This document shows positions 1-5,949 of a stretch of 21,103 bases of DNA, piece by piece. The notes beneath the pieces were generated by a model. The model was not told the origin of the DNA. It did no database searches and saw only the letters and a program-made list of their open reading frames with translations. Source of the stretch: a virus. Made by a program: the position numbers and the translations under genes. The stretch lies in the IMG/VR virus record IMGVR_UViG_3300046457_000209, positions 1 through 21,103 of that record; one strand, 5' to 3'. How positions within the stretch are numbered: position 1 is the first letter of the stretch; each line of letters begins with the position of its first letter.

Positions 1-1407
1 TTTCGCGTCGGTGGTGTTGAAGCCGCCATTCATTTGGGCCATGAATGCAGTAGCAACGCCGTACTTTCCGCCTGACGCCATTATCGTTCCCAGCGGGTGA
101 GCGAGATCGGCGATGCGCGGAGCAGATCCAGGCTTTTCACCATTTCCGAGCTGCACTAGCGCTGCAGAGGCGATTGAGTGTCCACCACTAGCCGTGACTG
201 TGCCGAGCGGATCAGCGGCTGACTTGCAGCCGATACCCCAGCGCTGGGCGCCACCTCGCTTTCCTTCGTCGTGCGCGGCGGTGACCATCACCGGGCTGAT
301 GAACGTCAGCTCGCCGCGGTTGGCGCAAGTCACCGTCGGCAGTGGCGCGTGTGGATCATTGATTCTGTCGCTACCCTGGTGCGTAGCTGGCGCAATGATC
401 GGGCTGGCCACGGCGAATGAACCACCGCGAGGCCAGGAGGTAACTGTGCGTAGCGGGTCATGCGTTGACTGGACACTTTCGCCGGACCAGTTCGCGATCG
501 GCACAATGAACGGGTCAGCGCCGTCGATGACGAACTTCTTCATGCCCTTGGCGATCCGGCGCAGGGTGGCAGGTGCCAGCGGCTTTGGCCGATCGAAGAT
601 GCTCTTGCTCGGGATCGTCCAGTCGATACATTCGGCGGCGGTGCGCCATTTCTTCTGGCCCTTGGCTGGGTGCTTGGCGTGGGTTGGTTCAGGCCACACG
701 ATAGGCTGGGCGTCGCAGCGAGCGATCATGAACAGACGCTCCCGGCTCGTCGGTGCGCCGTAGTCGCAGGCCTTCAGCACCCTCCACTCAACGACGTAGC
801 CCAGGTGCTGCAGCTCGGCGACGAACACTGTCCAGGTCTGCCCGCGGCGTTTCGGGTCAGGTACCAGGAACTGCTGTTGGACCGGAACCACTTCGCCAGG
901 TTCAGCAACGCCGCCGCCCAGCTTCACCACACGGCCGGTGGACTTGCATCGCTTGGCAATAAGCGGTCCCCACTGGAGGATCTGCTTTACGTTCTCCAGA
1001 CTGATGACCCGGGGCTTCTTCTTTCCTGCCCACTTCAGGCCGACCCATGAAAGGTTGCGAATCTCGCGCTTGCGCGGCTGACCGCCGGCGGCCTGGCTGT
1101 GGTGCGTACAGTCCGGTGACATGTGGAACCAGCCCACGGCCTTGCCGCCGCATTCGGTATCCGGATCCCCATCGAATACATCGGTGGTGTAGTGAGCCGC
1201 GCCTGGGTGATTGACGGTATGCATGCTGATTGCACTAGCGTTGTGGTTCTTCGCCACGTTCACCGCGCGGCCCAAGCCCATCTCCAGCCCGGTACCGGCG
1301 CCACCCCCACCACAGAAGAAGTCGACAACGATCTCGTCATCCTGTGCGTTGAATCCAAGGCCATATTGGGTTTTGAAGTCGAATGGATGCTTTTTGAATG
1401 CAGTCAT
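1..1407 (-). CDS. C5-cytosine DNA methyltransferase (3' end outside window)
   Basis: This probably methylates cytosine C5 in phage or host DNA, giving protection from restriction. The frame is open for 469 residues from ATG 1407 to the window edge, so the C-terminus is missing. Visible C5-MTase motifs, in order: the AdoMet-binding motif I at residues 29-40 (DFFCGGGGAGTG), motif IV with the catalytic Cys100 in SPDC, motif VI ENV at 138-140, and motif VIII SRER at 221-224. Motif IV reads SPDC instead of the usual PPCQ. After residue 300 comes a long region with four spaced PLxTVT-like units (about 317-323, 354-360, 399-405, 437-443), where the target recognition domain is expected. It overlaps the upstream membrane-protein gene by ATGA (1404-1407), which suggests translational coupling. 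GGGAG lies about 9 bases before the ATG. Specificity cannot be read from the sequence. Confidence 0.93.
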   Translation of the reverse strand, partial: MTAFKKHPFDFKTQYGLGFNAQDDEIVVDFFCGGGGAGTGLEMGLGRAVNVAKNHNASAISMHTVNHPGAAHYTTDVFDGDPDTECGGKAVGWFHMSPDCTHHSQAAGGQPRKREIRNLSWVGLKWAGKKKPRVISLENVKQILQWGPLIAKRCKSTGRVVKLGGGVAEPGEVVPVQQQFLVPDPKRRGQTWTVFVAELQHLGYVVEWRVLKACDYGAPTSRERLFMIARCDAQPIVWPEPTHAKHPAKGQKKWRTAAECIDWTIPSKSIFDRPKPLAPATLRRIAKGMKKFVIDGADPFIVPIANWSGESVQSTHDPLRTVTSWPRGGSFAVASPIIAPATHQGSDRINDPHAPLPTVTCANRGELTFISPVMVTAAHDEGKRGGAQRWGIGCKSAADPLGTVTASGGHSIASAALVQLGNGEKPGSAPRIADLAHPLGTIMASGGKYGVATAFMAQMNGGFNTTDAK

Positions 1408-1784
1408 ACAGCGGCTCCCGACTGAACGGAGTCGCTGATGCGGTTAGCCAGCTCGATAACTTTTTTTGCCTGCTGCTCGGCCTTCAACTGGGTTGATTCG
1501 GTGCCTGGCATTGCCCGCCAGGTCATCTGGGCGAGAGTCAGCGTGGCGTGTGCTTGCAGCAGCGTTTGATAGTCAGCCCAGGTGAGAATTGATTCGGTTT
1601 TGGGGAGTTGGCTGAGACGGATGATGTCGTTCGTCAGTGCGGCGACTCGCTCCCGGTGGTACGTGGATTGGGCCGCAACACCGCTCGCGATGGCACGCAG
1701 GACTGCTTGACGGACGAAGTAGGCCATCAGAAAAAGCCCAACGGCTGAGCAGGTGGCGATGATGATCAAGTGATGTGTTTGCAT
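1404..1784 (-). CDS. Small single-pass membrane protein, unknown function
   Basis: The 126-residue product has a hydrophobic N-terminal segment at about residues 6-26 (LIIIATCSAVGLFLMAYFV), which looks like a membrane anchor. The rest is helical, rich in Ala, Leu, Gln and Thr, and probably cytoplasmic. I do not recognise the family. A good ribosome-binding site, GAGGAG, lies 8 bases before the ATG. The stop overlaps the methyltransferase start by ATGA, so the two proteins are probably made together. A link to superinfection exclusion would only be a guess from its being a small membrane protein in the early left operon. Confidence 0.8.
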   Translation of the reverse strand: MQTHHLIIIATCSAVGLFLMAYFVRQAVLRAIASGVAAQSTYHRERVAALTNDIIRLSQLPKTESILTWADYQTLLQAHATLTLAQMTWRAMPGTESTQLKAEQQAKKVIELANRISDSVQSGAAV

Positions 1785-1856
1785 GTGCTGTGCTCCTCGG
1801 TAGAGCCCGCCGCCGGGATCATTGGTGAGAGGCCGGTGGCGGGTGTTGCAGTGGTG

Positions 1857-2669
1857 TTAGCCCAAGTTGAAGCTGCCGATGGTCAACTTCGCGGCGCCGC
1901 CGACTTCCTGCTGAACGACATCCTTGAATTCTTGTGCGAGGTCCTCGCGCAGTTGCTCTTCGCCAATCCAGCGCAGGCGCAGTAGGGGCTTGTCACCGCC
2001 GGTGAGGACAGCAACACGGAGTCGGATGATCTGAACTTTCAGCCCTTCATATGGCTCGACGGTGAATAGGAATTCAGCGGGCAGGCCTTCCGAGGATTTC
2101 GCTTCGATCTGATCCATCGCCGAACGGGATGCGCTCAGGTCGCCGACGACATGTTCGCTTTTGCGTGCTTGCTCGATGCTGATGGAGCGGATGGCGCTTG
2201 CGGCTTTGCGCAGATCGATGTGGCTGTCGTCCGCTGCAAGGGCTTGGAGGTTCGACGCCCAATCCTCAATCCAGTCGCTCAGGTCTTTCTGTGCGAATTG
2301 GATGGTGGCGGCACGCTCCAGCGCTCGGAAGGCGGCAGTTTTTCTCAGGTTGAGGGTGGCGGTGAAGTCGCCGTGCCCTGGTTCTTTGGTGTTGCCCAGG
2401 TTGAAAATCACGGTGCAAGACATTGCTTCGGCATCGACAAAACCAGATGCGATGACTTCGGCGCTTTGCTCCATCACGTAGTTGCCGAAGTCCAGCAACG
2501 AGTGGGTGGTGAGCGCACCGCGGAAGCGACTACGAGCGGCTTGGAACTTCTCGATGCTGTGGATCTTCTGATCAGACGGCAGAACCAGCGCCGGAGTGAA
2601 GGTGCTCAGCGGCTTGGCATAGGCCAGTAGGGCGGTGTCTTGAATCAACTGAATTGCTTTGGCTTCCAT
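1857..2669 (-). CDS. YfdQ/DUF2303 family phage protein
   Basis: The 270-residue soluble protein resembles the DUF2303 family, whose best known member is YfdQ of the E. coli CPS-53 prophage. Supporting features are the N-terminal MEAKAIQLIQDTALLA, the FxxxRxRFRGALTTHSLLDF segment (about 43-62), the central FNLGNTKEPGHGDFTATL region (about 89-106), and a C-terminal stretch rich in aromatic and acidic residues. The family's biochemical role is not known to me. It occurs in early, non-structural operons of temperate phages, as here. The start is supported by AAAAGGAAAA about 6 bases upstream. A 40-base gap separates it from the preceding gene. Confidence 0.82.
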   Translation of the reverse strand: MEAKAIQLIQDTALLAYAKPLSTFTPALVLPSDQKIHSIEKFQAARSRFRGALTTHSLLDFGNYVMEQSAEVIASGFVDAEAMSCTVIFNLGNTKEPGHGDFTATLNLRKTAAFRALERAATIQFAQKDLSDWIEDWASNLQALAADDSHIDLRKAASAIRSISIEQARKSEHVVGDLSASRSAMDQIEAKSSEGLPAEFLFTVEPYEGLKVQIIRLRVAVLTGGDKPLLRLRWIGEEQLREDLAQEFKDVVQQEVGGAAKLTIGSFNLG

Positions 2670-2709
2670 TGGATCGTTTTCCTTTTAGCGAGAAACATGG
2701 ATAGAGCGG

Positions 2710-3060
2710 TTAGGACTTCGGGTGAATCGGCGCGGCGTCTCGGTTGAACAGCTGGCCCGCGCGAGGGGCTTCGGCAAACAAGGTCAGGCGACCGCCCTCG
2801 TTGACATGCATCGGCGTGTCGAGGGTTGTGTCTTCGCTGCGGCTGCCGCGTTTGGTTGGCACCTTGTAGGCGAGCTTGTGGTTGACCGTTACCTGGTGGC
2901 TATCGGCAATCTGTTTCAGCGTGAAGGTCAGCGTGACGGAGCCGACCTTGCCGTTATCGACAACGCCCGATGCAACTTCGGAAAGGGCGTGGCCGATCTG
3001 GTTCGCGAAGACGCCCGCGTTGAGTTCACCGATGAATTCGGCTGTGTCTGTTGGTTTCAT
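2710..3060 (-). CDS. Conserved-looking phage protein beside YfdQ-like gene
   Basis: The 116-residue protein has no signal peptide or membrane segment. The pattern from GKVGSVTLTFTLK (about 38-50) to NEGGRLTLF suggests a small beta-rich or mixed fold. I do not recognise a named domain. By position, directly upstream of a YfdQ/DUF2303 gene, it could play the role of YfdP in the E. coli prophage operon, but I see no sequence basis for claiming homology. The ATG is preceded by TGAGGCACAGCAC; the GCACAGCAC part also precedes the membrane-protein start at 1784. Confidence 0.8.
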   Translation of the reverse strand: MKPTDTAEFIGELNAGVFANQIGHALSEVASGVVDNGKVGSVTLTFTLKQIADSHQVTVNHKLAYKVPTKRGSRSEDTTLDTPMHVNEGGRLTLFAEAPRAGQLFNRDAAPIHPKS

Positions 3061-3119
3061 GTGCTGTGCCTCAGTGAGTGCGGGTTGTTAGCCCCTGAAC
3101 GGCAGGGGCCACCGATAAA

Positions 3120-3362
3120 TCAGGCCGCTTGCCTCGCCGCTTGGGCGTCGATGAAGTCGGCCAGGTCGTGCAGATAAACCACGCGCTTCGCTCGTGCCGA
3201 GTTGTGTAGCCGTTTGACGACCAGGGCGATGCGACCGGCCTTGATCTCTTCCAGCAGATAACGGTCGGTCCGGATGTGCGTGAAGTACTGTTCACGGACT
3301 GCCGTCAATGAAGGGCAGGGTGTGGCGAACTGTCTACGAAGCAGGTCGAGGGTGTTGCTCAT
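3120..3362 (-). CDS. PrtN/pyocin-activator-like DNA-binding protein
   Basis: The 80-residue protein looks like the PrtN (pyocin activator) family. It has an N-terminal segment LDLLRRQFATP, an AVREQYF turn (22-28), a DRYLLEEIKAGRIALVV stretch (33-49), and the characteristic end RVVYLHDLADFIDAQ (about 60-74). PrtN is known in P. aeruginosa as the activator of pyocin genes, released when PrtR is inactivated after DNA damage. Phage homologues are often annotated but mostly untested. Its ATG overlaps the stop of the preceding gene (ATGA, 3359-3362). Lying in a repressor-controlled early operon, it would be made only on induction, so it may activate phage or host promoters. Confidence 0.75.
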   Translation of the reverse strand: MSNTLDLLRRQFATPCPSLTAVREQYFTHIRTDRYLLEEIKAGRIALVVKRLHNSARAKRVVYLHDLADFIDAQAARQAA

Positions 3363-3742
3363 GCGGCTTCCTCCCCGAACCCCTCCGATCGGGGCACCAG
3401 CTTGAGGCGTATCAATTCGGCCAGTCCCTCTTTGCTTTTGCCCATCGCGGCGGCGCAGATTTGGCCTTTGGCATCAGCCACCACGGCACCGAATGGGTAC
3501 TCCGGCGAGTTGGTAGGGGTGACGTAGGCCACTTGCCCGTCTTGAATGACGTTGTTGACGCAACGAAATACCTCAGCCAGATCGGTACTCAGCGCTGGCA
3601 TGCTTTCCAGCAACTGGACGGCTTCCGTCGAGGCGCCGATCAGGGTGGCGCGGCTAATGACGCCGGGGCAGCTGAGGAAGATCGGGATCAACTTCAGGGC
3701 GCCGAGGGCTTGGGTGTAGGCGTTGGCTTGATTGGTTTTCAT
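3359..3742 (-). CDS. Unknown phage protein (127 aa)
   Basis: I chose ATG 3742 because it overlaps the preceding stop in an ATGA (3739-3742); the frame continues upstream but those codons lie inside the KilAC-like gene. The product is 127 residues, with a hydrophobic stretch ALGALKLIPIFLSCPGVI (about 12-29) followed by ASTEAVQLLESMPALSTDLAEVF, and a C-terminal helix KSKEGLAELIRLKLVPR. It has no signal peptide or clear motif, and I do not recognise it. It is flanked by two putative DNA-binding proteins in the same polycistronic unit, so an accessory regulatory or anti-host role is possible but unsupported. Confidence 0.75.
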   Translation of the reverse strand: MKTNQANAYTQALGALKLIPIFLSCPGVISRATLIGASTEAVQLLESMPALSTDLAEVFRCVNNVIQDGQVAYVTPTNSPEYPFGAVVADAKGQICAAAMGKSKEGLAELIRLKLVPRSEGFGEEAA

Positions 3743-4014
3743 GCAGCGGCGTCCTTCTTCGTAATGGTGATTCCCAGCTTCTTCGCCAGCCATTCCACCC
3801 CGGGTTCTTTCACCATCACTACGGCGTAGTGAACCGGTTTGCCTATCGTGGGGTTCCAGCGGACGCGGGGGTCTGAGTACAGACGGCCTTGGTCGCGATA
3901 CTGACTGGCGAGGTCACCGCTGCTGTTCAGGATGCCCAGCTCCCGCAACCTGGTGCGGAAGGCGCGGGGCTTGATGCCGAGCACTGCGGCGGTTTGGTCC
4001 AGGGTGCGGTTCAT
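3739..4014 (-). CDS. Stand-alone KilAC-like (phage antirepressor C-terminal) domain protein
   Basis: The 91-residue protein matches the pattern of the KilAC domain, normally the C-terminal DNA-binding half of phage antirepressors. It starts with LDQTAAVLGIKPRAFRTRLR (about 5-24), a helix-turn-helix-like segment, then ELGIL, then RDQGRLYSD (about 40-48), and ends VKEPGVEWLAKKLG (about 68-81), resembling the usual VTxKGxEWLxKxL end. No N-terminal BRO, Rha or AntA domain is present, so this is a lone domain. Its position in the left early operon fits a regulator active after induction. The start has a weak ribosome-binding site. Confidence 0.72.
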   Translation of the reverse strand: MNRTLDQTAAVLGIKPRAFRTRLRELGILNSSGDLASQYRDQGRLYSDPRVRWNPTIGKPVHYAVVMVKEPGVEWLAKKLGITITKKDAAA

Positions 4015-4024
4015 GGCGCTGTCC

Positions 4025-4396
4025 TCAGGCGGCGATCAGTTTGCGAACTCGGTCAAGCAATGCTTCCGAGTCGGCCAGTGCCTGATCAATTTGCGCCAGT
4101 CGGCCGGACTGTTCTGGTGGCGCGGGTCGCGCCGACTCAATCCGGCCGTTCGCAATGTCCTGGATGAAATCTCGCAGGTGCAGGTGATTGGCTCGGTCTG
4201 ATCGCTTGAGGGTCAGTTCGCCGGTGTGGCCGCCCAGGTCAACATTGATGAGGGCCGTGGTGTCGGTGAGCTCGACTTCAAAGCTTGCGTGGATGGTTTG
4301 CTCTGGTCTTTGAAGGGGGCACACGGCGGCGCCGCCGACCTGCAGCATGTGGTGCAGGAGGTCTTGCTTTGCCAGTGGGATTAGATAGCTGTTCAT
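4025..4396 (-). CDS. Unknown phage protein (123 aa)
   Basis: The 123-residue protein has no recognisable domain. The middle part (TIHASFEVELTDTTALINVD, about 34-53) looks beta-rich. The C-terminus, LAQIDQALADSEALLDRVRK (about 100-119), is probably a coiled coil, as often seen in small oligomeric phage proteins. Its ATG overlaps the stop of the preceding gene (ATGA, 4393-4396), so its translation is probably coupled. Confidence 0.75.
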   Translation of the reverse strand: MNSYLIPLAKQDLLHHMLQVGGAAVCPLQRPEQTIHASFEVELTDTTALINVDLGGHTGELTLKRSDRANHLHLRDFIQDIANGRIESARPAPPEQSGRLAQIDQALADSEALLDRVRKLIAA

Positions 4397-4599
4397 GCTG
4401 CGTCACCCCCGAAAGGCCAAGAGCTGTTATCGACTGCGATGATGTCGAATGGCTTGACGGCTTCGGTGCGGTCTTTAGCGCTGGTGATTACCAGCAGTCC
4501 GGTGCGGCGCTGGATCGCTTCAACGGCGGCCCGGCTACTGCATGCGGATGGGTGCAGGTACACCGGGCAACGGGTGTTGCTGTGCTGTGTGGTTTGCAT
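4393..4599 (-). CDS. First gene of left early operon, unknown (68 aa)
   Basis: The 68-residue product has three cysteines near the N-terminus (residues 11, 20) and a basic helix AAVEAIQRRTG (about 24-34), then SAKDRTEAVKPFDIIAVDNS. I do not recognise it. It lies about 30 bases downstream of the proposed PL start, making it the first gene expressed after induction from that side. The ATGA overlap with the next gene supports its being real, although the ribosome-binding site is poor (AAGAG far upstream). Confidence 0.62.
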   Translation of the reverse strand: MQTTQHSNTRCPVYLHPSACSSRAAVEAIQRRTGLLVITSAKDRTEAVKPFDIIAVDNSSWPFGGDAA

Positions 4600-4635
4600 G
4601 GCTCGTACTCTTGGTGAGAGGTAGATACGAGTGCA

Positions 4636-4664
4636 AAATTAGCAACGGCTAAATAAACATGCAA
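4636..4664 (-). promoter_or_regulatory. PL, promoter of left early operon
   Basis: On the minus strand TTGCAT (4664-4659) and TAATTT (4641-4636) are separated by 17 bases, a good sigma-70 layout. The -35 box touches OL2 and the -10 box lies inside OL1, so a bound repressor would block polymerase. Confidence 0.65.
4638..4653. promoter_or_regulatory. Operator OL1
   Basis: TTAGC (4639-4643), four bases, GCTAA (4648-4652) is a perfect dyad of the same form as the operators in front of the cro-like gene. It overlaps the PL -10 box. Confidence 0.72.
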
Positions 4665-4677
4665 TAGCAAATGCTAA
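4664..4677. promoter_or_regulatory. Operator OL2
   Basis: ATAGC, AAAT, GCTAA is one outer base short of the perfect TTAGC-N4-GCTAA dyad. It lies 25 bases from OL1 and touches the PL -35 box. A further half site, TTAGCAA, lies at 4691-4697 next to the repressor terminator. Confidence 0.68.
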
Positions 4678-4695
4678 ATTAGTTTTTCGATTAGC

Positions 4696-4720
4696 AAAAA
4701 AAACCCGCACTTGGCGGGTT
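4696..4720 (-). terminator. Rho-independent terminator of the repressor gene
   Basis: On the minus strand AACCCGC, loop CAAGT, GCGGGTT forms a 7-bp stem (4720-4714 with 4708-4702), followed by a run of eight T (4703-4696). It starts 18 bases after the repressor stop codon and separates the repressor transcript from PL. Confidence 0.88.
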
Positions 4721-4737
4721 CTTCGATGCGTGAGGTC

Positions 4738-5484
4738 CTACAGCAACACGGAATACCAGAAGACCTTACCGATCACGATGATCTCGTTTTTGATGAGGTC
4801 AGTCGCGCTGTACTCTTCGTCGGGATGCTCTTCACGATTGTAGCTGCGCATTCTCAAGCCCCCGCCAGGTAAGCGGTATAGCGTCTTAACTCTTAGCTGA
4901 CCACCGTGATTCAGCGCGTACATTTTTCCATCTGTGATGGTTGTACAGCCCTGATCAACACCGACGGTGCTGCCGTGTGGCAGTACAGGCTCCATGCTGT
5001 TGCCGTTAACTGTTACGCATACGGCCTCATTCGCCTGAACGTTTTGCCGCCGAAGCGTCATCTTTCCGAATCGAAGTTTTTGCTTGTGGGACTGGTGAAC
5101 CGCAGTCCTGCCGCTTCCCGCGGACAATTCAACTTCCTTAAGGAAAGGCACGTAAACCTCGTCATCATCCAAGGGGGTATCGTCGTCCCAGACGTCGATT
5201 GGGCCGAGGTAATAGGCATTGCTGTCGACTGACTGATTCTCAGATGGTGGGAGCGTTCCGGTTGTGGAGGTGCGCATCGAGACAGAAGGCGTGGTGAGGG
5301 TTCCCGCAGCAAGGCCGATTTTCGCTTCGAGATTCGCCGCCGCTTTTTCGCCCAACGATCTATGCCCATTGAGAAGCTGGGAAAGGTACGAGGCATCCAG
5401 GTTGTAATGCTCGGCGAACTCTTTCTGGGTTCTTTCACCCATCAAGTCGCGCAAAACTTGAATTCGCATTTTCTTTATATCCAT
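4738..5484 (-). CDS. CI/LexA-type phage repressor with S24 self-cleavage domain
   Basis: The 248-residue product has an N-terminal helix-turn-helix domain (about 10-58; TQKEFAEHYNLDASYLSQLL at 19-38), a linker rich in Ser, Thr and Asp (about 60-110), and a C-terminal S24 peptidase domain. The catalytic pair appears as Ser163 in GNSMEP and Lys200 in RVKTLY. The likely cleavage bond is Ala122-Gly123 in ELSAGSG. Family knowledge says RecA-stimulated self-cleavage would inactivate it after DNA damage. I prefer ATG 5484: the in-frame TTG at 5511 lies upstream of the predicted PRM start site and inside operator OR3, and the family usually begins close to the helix-turn-helix. ATG 5469 is another option. 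Diverging from a cro-like gene and flanked by its own operators, it is the lysogeny switch. Confidence 0.95.
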   Translation of the reverse strand: MDIKKMRIQVLRDLMGERTQKEFAEHYNLDASYLSQLLNGHRSLGEKAAANLEAKIGLAAGTLTTPSVSMRTSTTGTLPPSENQSVDSNAYYLGPIDVWDDDTPLDDDEVYVPFLKEVELSAGSGRTAVHQSHKQKLRFGKMTLRRQNVQANEAVCVTVNGNSMEPVLPHGSTVGVDQGCTTITDGKMYALNHGGQLRVKTLYRLPGGGLRMRSYNREEHPDEEYSATDLIKNEIIVIGKVFWYSVLL

Positions 5485-5504
5485 TCGCCAATCATCGCCT
5501 TCCG

Positions 5505-5518
5505 TTAGCAAACAGTAA
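5505..5518. promoter_or_regulatory. Operator OR3
   Basis: TTAGC, AAAC, AGTAA: one perfect half and one degenerate half of the TTAGC-N4-GCTAA dyad. It is the operator nearest the repressor gene and overlaps the proposed PRM -10 box, as expected for autoregulation. Confidence 0.55.
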
Positions 5519-5540
5519 ATTACGGTTTGCTATTGCTCAA
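5512..5540 (-). promoter_or_regulatory. PRM-like repressor promoter
   Basis: On the minus strand TTGAGC (5540-5535) and TACTGT (5517-5512) are 17 bases apart. The predicted start lies near 5505, giving a leader of about 20 bases before ATG 5484. The -10 match is modest. Confidence 0.45.
5526..5539. promoter_or_regulatory. Operator OR2
   Basis: TTTGC, TATT, GCTCA matches the dyad TTAGC-N4-GCTAA at eight of ten positions. It lies 21 bases from OR3 and 19 from OR1, so the three sites sit close to two helical turns apart. Confidence 0.58.
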
Positions 5541-5561
5541 TGCATTAGCAATTGCTAATCT
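5534..5561 (+). promoter_or_regulatory. PR-like promoter of right early operon
   Basis: TTGCTC (5534-5539) and TAATCT (5556-5561) are spaced 16 bases apart, with OR1 filling the spacer and touching the -10 box. The match is weaker than that of PL, but the place is right: the cro-like ATG follows 23 bases downstream. Confidence 0.45.
5544..5559. promoter_or_regulatory. Operator OR1, perfect 16-bp palindrome
   Basis: ATTAGCAATTGCTAAT is fully symmetric and is the best copy of the operator motif in the window, so it is probably the highest-affinity site. It covers the spacer and -10 region of the proposed PR. Confidence 0.75.
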
Positions 5562-5583
5562 CGGCGCTCAGAAGGAGGTGTGT

Positions 5584-5811
5584 ATGACCTTGCACGAGTA
5601 TTTGAAAAGTCTTGATAAGGCGTCGCTGGATGCATTCGCGGGCCGATGCGGTACGTCAGTAGGCCAGTTAAAACAGGTCGCTTACGGCAATCGCAGGGCC
5701 AGCGCCGCGTTGGCGGTAGGCATTGAGCGAGAGTCTGCGGGTTCAGTCACCTGCGAACAGCTTCGTGCAGATATCGACTGGGCTTATTTGCGCGGCGCCA
5801 AAGGAGCTTAA
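5584..5811 (+). CDS. YdaS/Cro-like helix-turn-helix regulator
   Basis: The 75-residue protein starts at ATG 5584, directly behind a near-perfect Shine-Dalgarno AAGGAGGT (5572-5579). It resembles the YdaS/Cro family: MTLHEYLKSLDKASLDAFAG then CGTSVGQLKQVAYGNRRASA (about 22-41), a helix-turn-helix, and an end CEQLRADIDWAYLR. It diverges from the repressor across a 99-base operator region, the standard cro position. Its likely role is to bind the same operators and shut off repressor and early transcription during lytic growth. Some YdaS homologues in other prophages are toxic to the host. Confidence 0.87.
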   Translation: MTLHEYLKSLDKASLDAFAGRCGTSVGQLKQVAYGNRRASAALAVGIERESAGSVTCEQLRADIDWAYLRGAKGA

Positions 5812-5819
5812 AAGGTGCC

Positions 5820-5853
5820 GAGCTGGGGCCTCTCACCAAAGATCCCCCAGCTC
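5820..5853 (+). terminator. Hairpin after cro-like gene (possible tR1-like terminator or leader element)
   Basis: GAGCTGGGG (5820-5828) pairs perfectly with CCCCAGCTC (5845-5853) around a 16-base loop, eight bases after the cro-like stop. There is no T run, so it is not a classical intrinsic terminator. Its place between cro and cII is where lambda has tR1 and the nutR site. Confidence 0.4.
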
Positions 5854-5925
5854 AGCTACGACGACACACAGCACATGCACATCGGTCGTGGTCTTAGGAT
5901 AGGGTCTGCCCTGGTCTATGGCTAC

Positions 5926-5948
5926 ACCGTAAATAGGGGATTTACGGT
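5926..5948 (+). promoter_or_regulatory. Perfect 9-bp dyad with the cII Shine-Dalgarno in its loop
   Basis: ACCGTAAAT (5926-5934) and ATTTACGGT (5940-5948) are perfect inverted repeats around AGGGG (5935-5939), the only Shine-Dalgarno-like sequence for ATG 5950. In RNA the hairpin would end one base before the start codon. It could equally be a protein-binding dyad in DNA. Confidence 0.55.
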
Positions 5949-5949
5949 T

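Noticed and set aside
113-1050. Plus-strand frames over the methyltransferase
   Set aside because: The minus strand carries all catalytic motifs of a C5-methyltransferase across the same bases.
2151-2630. 159-codon plus-strand frame inside the YfdQ-like gene
   Set aside because: Gly/Val/Gln-rich shadow sequence, opposite to the operon and without a domain.
4488-4670. 60-codon minus-strand frame overlapping PL
   Set aside because: It would start upstream of the predicted transcription start, inside the operators, and competes with the better 68-aa gene.
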